From contig NZ_JBHTKL010000001.1 of assembly GCF_042675915.1 (NCBI RefSeq), forward strand, positions 1,054,001 to 1,118,000: a stretch of DNA of 64,000 nucleotides. The letters are read 5' to 3'. Under the pieces are notes generated by a model. That model saw only the letters and a list, made by a program, of their open reading frames with translations, ran no database searches and was not told the origin of the DNA. Shown here in pieces: positions 41,621 through 50,671 of the stretch (positions are counted from its first letter, which is position 1; every line of letters begins with the position of its first letter). Position numbers and translations under genes: made by a program. Origin of the DNA: Thalassobacillus_A hwangdonensis. GTDB lineage: Bacteria; Bacillota; Bacilli; Bacillales; Halobacillaceae.

Positions 41621-41992
41621 ATGGAAGTATTGATTGGATTATTAGTGGTATTGATCCTTTTCGGGTTATATAGATTTATGAAAACACGCAAAATCCTTAC
41701 CACGCTTACAGAAGATGAATTCCGCCAGAACTACCGCAAAGCGCAATTGATTGACGTGCGCGAGCCGAAAGAATACGAAGGCGGCCATATCCTGGGTGCC
41801 CGTAATATTCCTCTTTCTCAGATGCGAAATCGTCTGATTGAAATCAGGAAAGATAAACCCGTTTACCTTTATTGTCAAAGTGGAACGCGCTCGACAAGAG
41901 CTGCTGCCCTTCTTAACAAAAAAGGGTACAAGGACTTGAACCATCTAAAAGGCGGGTTCAAGAAGTGGACAGGCAAAATCAAAGCAAAATAA
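41621..41992 (+). CDS. yqhL: Rhodanese-domain protein YqhL
   Basis: The product is 123 residues. An N-terminal membrane helix (VLIGLLVVLILFGLYRFM) anchors a single rhodanese domain with LIDVREPKEYEGGHI, the active-site cysteine in YCQSGTRSTRAA and a final helix GYKDLNHLKGGF. A sulfurtransferase or persulfide carrier at the membrane is likely. It is conserved next to the gcv genes. Confidence 0.93.
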   Translation: MEVLIGLLVVLILFGLYRFMKTRKILTTLTEDEFRQNYRKAQLIDVREPKEYEGGHILGARNIPLSQMRNRLIEIRKDKPVYLYCQSGTRSTRAAALLNKKGYKDLNHLKGGFKKWTGKIKAK

Positions 41993-41993
41993 C

Positions 41994-42027
41994 AAAAAAC
42001 GCTGCCATTTGACTGGCAGCGTTTTTT
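41994..42027. terminator. Bidirectional terminator between yqhL and gcvPB
   Basis: ACGCTGCCA and TGGCAGCGT pair around TTTGAC, with six A before and six T after. Confidence 0.9.
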
Positions 42028-42034
42028 AATGTCC

Positions 42035-43492
42035 TCAGTTTTCTTTTGTATATCGAAGAATAGGTTTCCTTGCGGCAGTCGTTTCATCCATCCGTTTGAC
42101 GATGGTTGTATGCGGTGCCTCTTGTACAATCTCCGGATTTTCTTTTGCTTCATTGGAGATCTGGATCATCGTATCGATGAATCCATCAAGCGTCTCTTTG
42201 GATTCGGTTTCCGTAGGTTCGACCATCAATGCCTCTTCCACATTCAATGGGAAGTAGATGGTAGGCGGATGATACCCGAAGTCCAGCAGGCGCTTCGCAA
42301 TATCCAATGTGCGTACGCCAAGCTTCTTCTGGCGTTTTCCAGAAAGGACGAACTCGTGCTTGCAATGCTGTTCGAAAGGCAGGTCGAATTCTTCCTGCAG
42401 GCGGCGCATCATGTAGTTCGCATTAAGGACGGCATATTCACTGACTTTCTTCAGTCCTTCTGCTCCCATTGTGCGAATATACGTGTACGCGCGGACATTG
42501 ATACCAAAGTTTCCATAGTAAGGTTTCACTCGGCCAATCGACTGCGGACGATCGTATTCGAATTTAAACGTATCTCCATTCTTTACTAGCAATGGTTTTG
42601 GCAGATATGCTTCAAGCTCTTCCGTCACTCCGACAGGTCCGGAACCTGGTCCGCCCCCGCCATGAGGTCCGGTGAACGTCTTATGAAGGTTCAAATGGAC
42701 GACATCGAATCCCATGTCACCTGGACGGGCATAGCCAAGGATCGCATTCAGGTTGGCTCCATCGTAATAAAGCTTACCTCCAGCCTCATGGATGATCTCT
42801 GCCATTTCCAGAATATGCTCTTCAAAAAGCCCAAGCGTATTCGGATTCGTCAGCATTAAGGCAGCTGTATCGTTTCCTACAACCCGCTTCAAATCTTCAA
42901 GATCTACAAGGCCACGCTCATCGGATTTTACTGTCACTGCATCAAATCCAGCAACTGTAGCAGATGCAGGATTCGTTCCATGTGCTGAATCCGGGACGAT
43001 GACTTTCGTACGTTCGAAGTCTCCATTAGCTTCATGGAAGGCACGGATCATCATCAACCCCGTCCATTCTCCATGTGCCCCGGCAGCAGGCTGCAACGTC
43101 ACTGTGTGCATGCCTGTAATTTCAGTGAGTGACTCCTGCAAGTCATACATCAATTCGAGCGCACCCTGCACCGTTTCTTCGGGCTGATATGGGTGGATAT
43201 GACTGAATCCAGTCAAGCGCGCTATGTCTTCATTCATTTTAGGATTATACTTCATCGTGCATGATCCTAGAGGATAAAAGCCGGAATCGACACCATGGTT
43301 GCGCTTGGAAAGCGCAGTATAATGACGCATGATCTGCAATTCACTGATTTCAGGCAGATCTGCTTCTGTTTTTCGGACATACTTGTCTTCCAAAGCTAGA
43401 TCCGTTTCAGGTACATCCAATTCAGGCAGACTGAAGCCTGTACGGCTCTCTTGACTATGTTCAAAAATCAAAGGAAAGTCCTGGTTACTCAT
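42035..43492 (-). CDS. gcvPB: Glycine dehydrogenase (decarboxylating) subunit 2, GcvPB
   Basis: C-terminal half of the glycine cleavage P-protein. The product is 485 residues. The PLP-binding lysine lies in VVHLNLHKTFTGPHGGGGPG, next to the glycine-rich loop of the family. It overlaps gcvPA by 8 nt and forms the two-subunit P-protein found in Bacillus. Expression depends on the glycine riboswitch upstream of gcvT. Confidence 0.96.
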   Translation of the reverse strand: MSNQDFPLIFEHSQESRTGFSLPELDVPETDLALEDKYVRKTEADLPEISELQIMRHYTALSKRNHGVDSGFYPLGSCTMKYNPKMNEDIARLTGFSHIHPYQPEETVQGALELMYDLQESLTEITGMHTVTLQPAAGAHGEWTGLMMIRAFHEANGDFERTKVIVPDSAHGTNPASATVAGFDAVTVKSDERGLVDLEDLKRVVGNDTAALMLTNPNTLGLFEEHILEMAEIIHEAGGKLYYDGANLNAILGYARPGDMGFDVVHLNLHKTFTGPHGGGGPGSGPVGVTEELEAYLPKPLLVKNGDTFKFEYDRPQSIGRVKPYYGNFGINVRAYTYIRTMGAEGLKKVSEYAVLNANYMMRRLQEEFDLPFEQHCKHEFVLSGKRQKKLGVRTLDIAKRLLDFGYHPPTIYFPLNVEEALMVEPTETESKETLDGFIDTMIQISNEAKENPEIVQEAPHTTIVKRMDETTAARKPILRYTKEN

Positions 43493-44834
43493 GTAGATCC
43501 CCCAATTCTGCAGCGAAATTATCGATCTCTTCTTTCGTACGGATTTCCGTAACAGCGATCAGCATATGACCTTTCAGTTCTTCGTACGCGAACCCAAGAT
43601 CATATCCACCGATATATCCTTTTTCGAGCAATTGACGGTTCACTTCAACTACATCCTTGCCCAAATCGACGACGATTTCATTGAAAAAGGCACCTTGGAA
43701 TGTCACTTTCAAACCTTTGGCTTCCAACGCTTTTTTCATATAAGCAGCTTTTTGCATGTTCATCCAGGACATTTTCTTCAGCCCCTGTTTGCCAAGCGAT
43801 GTCATTGCAATGGAGGACGCTAGCGCATTCAAAGCCTGGTTGGAACAAATATTCGAAGTCGCCTTGTCTCGTCGGATATGTTGTTCACGAGCCTGTAAGG
43901 TAAGTACGAACCCTCTTCGTCCCTCTTCGTCTGTCGTCTGACCGACAAGACGTCCCGGAACTTTCCTCATCAATTTGCTTGTCGTAGCGAAATACCCACA
44001 ATGCGGTCCACCGAACTGGGCTGGGATTCCGAACACTTGTGCATCCCCAACGACGATATCTGCTCCGAATTCACCAGGTGGCGTCATATAGCCCAAAGCA
44101 AGCGGATTACTTGAAACGATCATCATCGCTTTCTTCTGTTGATCGACGATCTCCCTTACTTCATCAAGCGGTTCGATTTGACCGAAGAAGTTCGGGTACT
44201 GCATGACGACGCTCGCTGTATTTTCATCGAGCTCCGATTTCAATGCCTCCAAATCGGTAAGTCCGTCTTTATGATCGATTTCCACTATTTCAAGATTCGG
44301 TCCTTTCACATAAGAATGAATGACAGCACGCGATTCAGGATGGATAGCTTTTGAAACGATCACTTTCTTTTTCTTCGTGCTTCCTGCACTCAAGTTGACC
44401 GCTTCCGCCAATGCAGTACCCCCGTCATACATGGAGGAGTTGGCTACATCCATTCCAGTCAATTCACAAATCATCGTCTGGAATTCGAAAATCGCCTGCA
44501 GCTCTCCCTGGGAGATTTCCGGCTGATATGGAGTATAGGCCGTGTAGAATTCAGATCTTGAAATCACGTGATCAACAATGGAAGGAATGTAATGATCATA
44601 TACACCGGCTCCTAAAAAGGATGTGTGGGATTTCAAATTGACATTCTTATCTGCCATTTCCGTCAATTCTTTTGTCAATGCGAATTCGTTCGCAGCAGGC
44701 TTGATATTCAACGGTCCGTCGAATCTTACCTTTTCAGGAATATCGGCGAACAACGCTTCGGTGCTTTCTACCCCAATCGTATCAAGCATTTCCTTTTTAT
44801 CTTTTTCAGTCATTGGTAAATAACGAAATTCCAT
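43485..44834 (-). CDS. gcvPA: Glycine dehydrogenase (decarboxylating) subunit 1, GcvPA
   Basis: N-terminal half of the P-protein, which decarboxylates glycine onto the lipoyl arm of GcvH. The product is 449 residues with SFLGAGVYDHYIPSIVDHV and SMYDGGTALAEAVNLS. It follows gcvT by 16 nt. gcvH is not in this window. Confidence 0.96.
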   Translation of the reverse strand: MEFRYLPMTEKDKKEMLDTIGVESTEALFADIPEKVRFDGPLNIKPAANEFALTKELTEMADKNVNLKSHTSFLGAGVYDHYIPSIVDHVISRSEFYTAYTPYQPEISQGELQAIFEFQTMICELTGMDVANSSMYDGGTALAEAVNLSAGSTKKKKVIVSKAIHPESRAVIHSYVKGPNLEIVEIDHKDGLTDLEALKSELDENTASVVMQYPNFFGQIEPLDEVREIVDQQKKAMMIVSSNPLALGYMTPPGEFGADIVVGDAQVFGIPAQFGGPHCGYFATTSKLMRKVPGRLVGQTTDEEGRRGFVLTLQAREQHIRRDKATSNICSNQALNALASSIAMTSLGKQGLKKMSWMNMQKAAYMKKALEAKGLKVTFQGAFFNEIVVDLGKDVVEVNRQLLEKGYIGGYDLGFAYEELKGHMLIAVTEIRTKEEIDNFAAELGDLHE

Positions 44835-44850
44835 CTTCTCTCCCCCTATC

Positions 44851-45951
44851 TTATCGCTTATAAAATGGTGTAGGTACGACTACAGCCTTCAAGCGTCGTT
44901 TTCTGACTTGAACAGTTACTTCGGTACCGATTTCAGCAAATGGTGTCTTAAGCAATGCCAACCCTACATTCTTACCTAACGTAGGCGACTGTGTACCAGT
45001 TGTTACAAATCCGATTTCATCTTCCCCGTCAAGCACCGTGTAACCTGTGCGTGGGATTCCCTTATCGATCATTTCAATACCGACGAGCTTTCTTTCCAAT
45101 CCCTCTTCTTTCTGTTTCTTCAATACATCTTTACCAATGAAGTCAGCATCTTTTTTCACTTTGACAGCAAAACCTAGACCCGCTTCCAAAGGAGTGATTT
45201 CAGGGCTCAATTCCTGACCGTACAATGCGAGGTTCGCTTCAAAACGCAGTGTATCACGGGCACCGAGACCGATCGGTTTAACCCCGTCTGCCTCGCCAGC
45301 TTCAAGGATTGCCTGCCATAACGCCGGACCGGAGGCTTCAGGAATGTAAATTTCAAATCCATCTTCACCTGTGTACCCTGTGCGGGAAACGATCGCTTCA
45401 TCTTCAATCCCTTTGAAGGATACCGGTGACTCAAAACGGAAAAATTTAATGCCTGACAAATCTATATCCGTTAATTTCTGAAGGATCGTTTCAGCTTTAG
45501 GACCCTGCAATGCCAACTGGACATAGGCCTCAGATTCATTACGCAACGTAACACCATCTCCAGCATGATCTTTCAGCCATTGATAGTCTTTGTCTACATT
45601 CGCCGCATTGACAACAAGGAGGTATTTCTCCGTGGCCAGCTGATAGACGATCAAATCATCTACCGTACCGCCATTCTCATAGCACATGATCGTGTACTGT
45701 GCTTTTTTCGGCTCTAGCTTCGATACATCATTCGTAAGCATTTTTTGAAGAAATGCCTCACTCTCGGGACCTTCGACGAAGATTTCCCCCATATGGGAAA
45801 CATCGAACAGACCTGCCGCAGTACGTGTAGCTTCATGTTCCTCTTTGATGCTCGAAAATTGCACAGGAAGATCCCATCCACCAAAATCAATCGTCTTCGC
45901 ACCCAGCTTCTTGTATTCAGAAAATAGTGGTGTTTGTTTCAATTCAGCCAT
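44851..45951 (-). CDS. gcvT: Aminomethyltransferase GcvT
   Basis: T-protein of the glycine cleavage system, transferring the methylene group to tetrahydrofolate. The product is 366 residues from ATG 45951 (GAAGGAGTGA upstream). GTG 45960 is an alternative. Seen are TIDFGGWDLPVQFSSIKEEH, GLFDVSHMGEI, RTGYTGEDGFEIYIP and the PIGLGARDTLRFEA segment. It heads the gcv operon under the tandem glycine riboswitch. Confidence 0.96.
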   Translation of the reverse strand: MAELKQTPLFSEYKKLGAKTIDFGGWDLPVQFSSIKEEHEATRTAAGLFDVSHMGEIFVEGPESEAFLQKMLTNDVSKLEPKKAQYTIMCYENGGTVDDLIVYQLATEKYLLVVNAANVDKDYQWLKDHAGDGVTLRNESEAYVQLALQGPKAETILQKLTDIDLSGIKFFRFESPVSFKGIEDEAIVSRTGYTGEDGFEIYIPEASGPALWQAILEAGEADGVKPIGLGARDTLRFEANLALYGQELSPEITPLEAGLGFAVKVKKDADFIGKDVLKKQKEEGLERKLVGIEMIDKGIPRTGYTVLDGEDEIGFVTTGTQSPTLGKNVGLALLKTPFAEIGTEVTVQVRKRRLKAVVVPTPFYKR

Positions 45952-45978
45952 TACGCTCACTCCTTCAGATAGATTGCC

Positions 45979-46025
45979 TAAAAAAAGGACAGAGATACCC
46001 AGTATTCAACATGGGATCTCTGTCC
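45979..46025 (-). terminator. Riboswitch-controlled terminator before gcvT
   Basis: GGACAGAGAT and ATCTCTGTCC with further pairing of CCCA/TGGG form a strong hairpin followed by seven T. The 5' strand overlaps the end of the second aptamer, so glycine binding should prevent terminator formation. Confidence 0.85.
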
Positions 46026-46029
46026 ATTA

Positions 46030-46214
46030 ACCAGAAAGTTTCACTCTGTTCGAAAACGCCTTCATGAAGGCGGACAAAGCTTTCTTCTTGGGTGGTCTGC
46101 ATGAGTTGCAGACACTCTCCAGAGGTGCGTCTTACAAGAGTCTTTTTGCCTGAGAGATTCACATCCTGGATGTTTGCTCCTTCGGCGCTACATAGTAGTC
46201 TCTCCCCTTGTAAT
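46030..46214 (-). promoter_or_regulatory. Tandem glycine riboswitch of gcvT
   Basis: The first aptamer has GGGGAGAGA...GCGCCGAAGGAGCAA...GAATCTCTCAGGCAAAAAGACTC, seen here in separated pieces. A second aptamer follows with CTCTGGAGAG, CACCCAAGAAG and GAAACTTTCTGG. The two-aptamer layout and position before gcvT are those of the cooperative glycine riboswitch, which turns on gcvT-gcvPA-gcvPB when glycine is high. The second aptamer's core is less typical than the first. Confidence 0.93.
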
Positions 46215-46366
46215 CATTCGCAGTTGTATATTTGTGCCAAATGGGCATACTATCCGGTAAAGCTGTAAAAAATCTGTCTTTTTTTCAAAGTCATTATACC
46301 ATAGGAAAGTCCAATAAATACAAGGAATTTTCGTAATATTGAAGATTAGGAAGGGAGGATGTCTCG

Positions 46367-48007
46367 ATGGAGATCCGAATCGACGAGAAATTTGGAAAAG
46401 AGCTGTCAGAAAAGCTGGCGAATCAGGAAGAAATCTGCAGTTGGAAGCAATTCCAACTCACTTATCAGGCTGCTCAGGCGACCGCCGTCCCATCTTTTGA
46501 AGGTCTGACTGCACTCGGCCATCTGCCTCACATGGATTTCCTCCCCCATCAGACCGAAGCTGCAGAAGAGATTGTACATCGCATGCACGGCAGGGCCATT
46601 TTGGCAGATGAAGTGGGACTTGGGAAAACGATTGAAGCTGGTCTCGTATTAAAGGAATATATGATTCGGGGTATGGTGAACAAAGTATTGATCCTTTCAC
46701 CAGCTTCCCTTGTCAATCAGTGGGTACAGGAGCTCCATGAAAAGTTTCTGATTCAGGCCTACTCTCCGAGAAAGAAGCCTACATGGCAGGATTATAGCGT
46801 AACAGTAACATCTATGGACCTGGCAAAACGCGATCCACATTATAGCGAGATCCTTTCCATTCCTTATGACCTTATCATCATTGATGAGGCGCACAAGCTT
46901 AAGAATCCCGATACAAAGAACTTTCAATTCGTTAAATCACTCCAGAAAAAATATTGTCTGCTTCTGACTGCTACACCGATTCAGAACAGAATCACCGATA
47001 TTTTCAACCTTGTTTCAATCTTGAAACCGGGTTACTTAGGTGATCTTACTACATTCAAAAAGAAGTACGGAAAAAAGTTAGGAAAAGAAGAAGGACAGGA
47101 GCACTTGAAAGAGCTCGTCGGGAATGTGATGATCCGTAACCGCAGACAGGATACCGGCCTGTCGGATACGAAGCGGAATGTCAAAACGGTCTGGATCGAT
47201 TTTTCCGAAAAGGAGAAGGAAGCTTATGACGAATTGGAGGGGATTAAAGCTCTCCACCCTTCTTTCACCTACCTGACATTGGCAAAAGAATTGTGTTCCT
47301 CAAGAGAAGCCTGTTTCCTATCTGCAAAAGGGATGATCGAAAAGCTCGATCAGGAGCGTGATACATCCCAGCTGGAACGATTGGTTGAAGCCGTGGAGAA
47401 CCTTCCGCAGCATGCAAAAGCGTTGAAACTGGTCGAAATCATCCAGCAGACGGATGAAAAGTTCATCGTCTTTACCGAGTATCGCGCCAGCCAATATTAT
47501 TTGCAATGGTTCCTTCAACAGCACGGCATCACATCTGTTCCGTTTCGTGGCGGGTTCAAAAAAGGGAAGAAAGATTGGATGAAACAACTGTTCCGCGACC
47601 ACGCCCAAGTGTTGATTGCAACGGAAGCAGCAGGAGAAGGGATCAACCTGCAGTTCTGCAGTAACATGATCAACTATGACCTGCCTTGGAACCCGATGCG
47701 GCTGGAGCAAAGAATTGGACGAATCCACCGCTTCGGCCAGAGTAAAGATGTCCACATCTATAACTTTGCAATCAGAGGCACGATCGAAGAGCACATCATG
47801 ACCATGCTTTATGACAAAATCGGATTGTTCCAAAACGCAATTGGAGAATTGGATCATATCCTTGAAGAGCTGGAAATCAATGATCTTGAAAAAGAAGTCA
47901 AAGGAATCATGGAAGAATCCTCGAGTCACGGAGAAGCGAAGATCAAATTGGATAACCTGACTTCGGTCATCTCCCATCGTCAAGAGGCAAGGAGGTCCAC
48001 TTCATGA
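46367..48007 (+). CDS. yqhH: SNF2-family helicase YqhH
   Basis: The product is 546 residues, with Walker A-type DEVGLGKTIEAGLVL, the DEAH motif in LIIIDEAHKLKNPDTK, TATPIQNR and the C-terminal motif VI with RIGRIHRFGQ. It is a RapA/HepA-like translocase. In Bacillus it is encoded with yqhG and lies opposite to gcvT. The precise job is unknown. Confidence 0.94.
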   Translation: MEIRIDEKFGKELSEKLANQEEICSWKQFQLTYQAAQATAVPSFEGLTALGHLPHMDFLPHQTEAAEEIVHRMHGRAILADEVGLGKTIEAGLVLKEYMIRGMVNKVLILSPASLVNQWVQELHEKFLIQAYSPRKKPTWQDYSVTVTSMDLAKRDPHYSEILSIPYDLIIIDEAHKLKNPDTKNFQFVKSLQKKYCLLLTATPIQNRITDIFNLVSILKPGYLGDLTTFKKKYGKKLGKEEGQEHLKELVGNVMIRNRRQDTGLSDTKRNVKTVWIDFSEKEKEAYDELEGIKALHPSFTYLTLAKELCSSREACFLSAKGMIEKLDQERDTSQLERLVEAVENLPQHAKALKLVEIIQQTDEKFIVFTEYRASQYYLQWFLQQHGITSVPFRGGFKKGKKDWMKQLFRDHAQVLIATEAAGEGINLQFCSNMINYDLPWNPMRLEQRIGRIHRFGQSKDVHIYNFAIRGTIEEHIMTMLYDKIGLFQNAIGELDHILEELEINDLEKEVKGIMEESSSHGEAKIKLDNLTSVISHRQEARRSTS

Positions 48008-48816
48008 AAAACGCCGCTGAACACCATCAATTCATCCTGGATTTTTTTGATGAATACCAGTGTCCAATCATCGAAAATAACAATGGCAAGGTGGTCGTCC
48101 AGCTGACAGATCGGATGGATGAAGCGATCATGAACCGGCCGTTCTACTGGCATTACATTAAGAAAATGGGTAGAGCAGGCGATCCTTGGAGTCTGACTTT
48201 AATCACCAATCCTGATTTAACGGAGGACAAAGGAGAATATATCCATTCGGGAGCGCCAAGATTAAGGCAGCTTTATCAGCACTTGTTCGATACATGCCGA
48301 TTTACAAAACAATACGAGCTGCTGCATGTAAACAATACCCAGGTCGCACTTGTACCATGGCTCGTGATCAATGTCAGGGTTTCCTATTCTGGAAACAGAA
48401 GAAAAAGTGAAGTCCATTCGTATGGGTTGAATCTCGTTCATGGCACCTTGCTGGAACAAATGATGGATTCTCTTCATGGTGTAGAACTGGCGACATCCAT
48501 ATCAGACTTCACTTATCCATTAAGTCCACTCATAAAAACGCCAAGTGGGTATAATCGGATCATCCAATACATCGAGGATCACGTCCAATCAAAGGATCAC
48601 GGCTGGGCAGAAGAAACGAACAAGAAGCGCGATCATGAAATGAATTTGATCGAGGCGTTCTTCCAAGATACAGAAGATGAGGAACGACACCAGTTGATGA
48701 AAAAAGAAAAAGAAGATTTATTAGCTCGGCTAACTCCGACCATTACGATCGAAACCATCAATGGAGGATTAATTTACCTTAGTCCGTCTACATCGCAACA
48801 AATGTCCCTAACATAA
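48004..48816 (+). CDS. yqhG: YqhG family protein
   Basis: The product is 270 residues, starting within the end of yqhH (4-nt overlap). It is soluble with no membrane segment and has no recognised catalytic motif. It is conserved in Bacillus with yqhH and probably works with the helicase. Confidence 0.9.
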   Translation: MKNAAEHHQFILDFFDEYQCPIIENNNGKVVVQLTDRMDEAIMNRPFYWHYIKKMGRAGDPWSLTLITNPDLTEDKGEYIHSGAPRLRQLYQHLFDTCRFTKQYELLHVNNTQVALVPWLVINVRVSYSGNRRKSEVHSYGLNLVHGTLLEQMMDSLHGVELATSISDFTYPLSPLIKTPSGYNRIIQYIEDHVQSKDHGWAEETNKKRDHEMNLIEAFFQDTEDEERHQLMKKEKEDLLARLTPTITIETINGGLIYLSPSTSQQMSLT

Positions 48817-48843
48817 AAGGAGGCTGTGCAACACAGCCTCCTT
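48817..48843. terminator. Terminator after yqhG and yqzE (convergent)
   Basis: AAGGAGGCTGT and ACAGCCTCCTT form a long stem around a 3-4-nt loop. The T-rich tail is weak on both sides. Confidence 0.75.
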
Positions 48844-48844
48844 C

Positions 48845-49024
48845 TCAATGTTTCTTCCATAAAAGCTTCAAAGCCATCGGAATGATTCCAAACATCCTTG
48901 TACTACGCTTCGAAATCTTGTCATTTTTTCTTGAATGTTTCCTCTGGGTCTTCTCTTCCTTTGTCATATCCATATATCGGACTAATTCCTGGGTTACGAA
49001 TTTAACATAGTCATTTCCAGACAT
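48845..49024 (-). CDS. yqzE: YqzE family protein
   Basis: A 59-residue basic protein starting MSGNDYVKFVTQELVRYMDM, with a KEEKTQRKHSRK stretch, then a FGIIPMALKLLWKK end. This fits the YqzE family found beside comG operons in Bacillus. It starts after GAGGTGATAAACCT. Function unknown. The C-terminal hydrophobic helix may touch the membrane. Confidence 0.85.
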   Translation of the reverse strand: MSGNDYVKFVTQELVRYMDMTKEEKTQRKHSRKNDKISKRSTRMFGIIPMALKLLWKKH

Positions 49025-49075
49025 AGGTTTATCACCTCTATATCTTTGTTTACACCATATTATGTCCAGGATATG

Positions 49076-49567
49076 TCACAAACATTCAGTGATGATCTGA
49101 TCGGCGATTTCCTCCGGCGAGTATCCATCCACATCGACTGTAATATCTGCGCACGATGTATAGATATTCAGACGATCCATGAACCGCTTTTTGTTTTCCT
49201 CAACATCTGTCTGCCAGAGCGGACGGCTCTTGTCATGCTCCAAGCGTTCTGCTATCGTCTGCCAGGCTGCATTGAGAAAAACGACCACTCCTTTATCCAT
49301 CAACCGCTGATTTTCCGCTCGAAGCGGTACACCACCACCTGTCGATACGACGTATCCTTTTGGAGGAATATTTTCCAGCACTTCTGTTTCAATTGATCGA
49401 AATTTTTCCTCTCCCCACTGAGCGAAGATTTCTGGAATCGACTTCCCACTTTTTTTAATAATTTCTTCATCCATCTCAATTTTTGGGAGGTTAAGTTTTC
49501 GACTTAGAATGTTTGCAACGGTCGATTTTCCACTTCCCATATAGCCAATCAGAAATATTGTCTCCAT
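49076..49567 (-). CDS. aroK: Shikimate kinase
   Basis: Phosphorylates shikimate in aromatic amino-acid synthesis. The product is 163 residues from ATG 49567. An in-frame extension to 49612 is unlikely. It has the P-loop GYMGSGKST at residues 7-15, EMDEEI for substrate, and STGGGVPLR. It is the B. subtilis aroI position before the comG operon. Confidence 0.95.
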   Translation of the reverse strand: METIFLIGYMGSGKSTVANILSRKLNLPKIEMDEEIIKKSGKSIPEIFAQWGEEKFRSIETEVLENIPPKGYVVSTGGGVPLRAENQRLMDKGVVVFLNAAWQTIAERLEHDKSRPLWQTDVEENKKRFMDRLNIYTSCADITVDVDGYSPEEIADQIITECL

Positions 49568-49666
49568 CCTACATGCTCCTTTTTCGATTTTCGCCCCGCT
49601 AGCAGGAAACACTCAGCATACGGCGAATGTATGTAATATAAACCCAGTGTGAGGTGATTCAATGAC

Positions 49667-50671
49667 GTGAGTACAACAGCCAATCTCTCCAGACAGTTAC
49701 TGATCGCAGCAATTCAATCCACCGCAAGTGACATCCACTTCTCTCCCTACAAAGAAAAAGTGGACATCCATTTCAGGATTCACGGGAAAAGAGTCCACCA
49801 CTCCTCCATCTCAACCATCCTTTACACGAAGCTGTTATCTTATTTCAAGTTTACATCAGGGATGGATATCGGTGAGATCAAAAAGCCACAGAACGGTACG
49901 TATGAATTCAGGAATGATGATCATATCTATTCCCTCCGCTTTTCAACCCTGCCGATTGTCAGCACCGAAAGTCTTGCCATCCGCATCCTCCCACAATCCA
50001 CGAGCATGTCCCTAGATAAACTTTTCTTATTTCCCTTTCAACTTTCTACAATCCGCTCATGGCTGAAGCACAGAAACGGAATGATTCTGTTTACAGGGCC
50101 TACCGGAAGTGGAAAAACCACTACCCTTTATGCTCTATTGCAGACGTTCTTGAAGAAGCATTCCTATCAAGCGATTACACTCGAAGACCCGATAGAAAAG
50201 AATCTTGATGACATCATTCAGGTCCAGGTGAATGAGCGTGCTGGCATCACTTATGATACAGGTTTGAAAGCAGCACTCAGGCACGACCCGGATCTCATCA
50301 TGGTCGGAGAGATCCGCGACAGGCAAACCGCCCATTTCGCATTCCACGCAGCACAGACAGGACACCTGGTTCTATCGAGCTTGCATGCCAATAATGCAGT
50401 CGGGACCATTTCACGTCTAAGAGAGATGGGCATCAACAGCTTGGATATCGAGCAGACACTAATTTGTGTCGCTGCTCAACAACTCATTCCTTTGAAGGGT
50501 GAACAACACCTGCCGGATCGTGCAGCAATTCTGGAACTTTTGGATGGTAATGCGTTGCGATCGGTCATCAAGGATCCTTTTACTCCTCTTCCCTCAAGCT
50601 TCCACACCTTCGAACAATTAAGGAGGAAAGCTTATGCTTATGGATTTACAGATCAGACGACTTTGGAATAG
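49667..50671 (+). CDS. comGA: Competence pilus assembly ATPase ComGA
   Basis: GspE/PilB-type ATPase that drives assembly of the transformation pilus. The product is 334 residues with GPTGSGKTTTLYALL (Walker A, about 139-153), ITLEDPIEKNL, DPDLIMVGEIRD (Walker B) and the AFHAAQTGHLVLSSLHAN histidine box. The start is GTG 49667 after GAGGTG, where a three-codon reading frame ATG ACG TGA just before overlaps it. Transformation ability is suggested by the full operon. Confidence 0.95.
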   Translation: MSTTANLSRQLLIAAIQSTASDIHFSPYKEKVDIHFRIHGKRVHHSSISTILYTKLLSYFKFTSGMDIGEIKKPQNGTYEFRNDDHIYSLRFSTLPIVSTESLAIRILPQSTSMSLDKLFLFPFQLSTIRSWLKHRNGMILFTGPTGSGKTTTLYALLQTFLKKHSYQAITLEDPIEKNLDDIIQVQVNERAGITYDTGLKAALRHDPDLIMVGEIRDRQTAHFAFHAAQTGHLVLSSLHANNAVGTISRLREMGINSLDIEQTLICVAAQQLIPLKGEQHLPDRAAILELLDGNALRSVIKDPFTPLPSSFHTFEQLRRKAYAYGFTDQTTLE

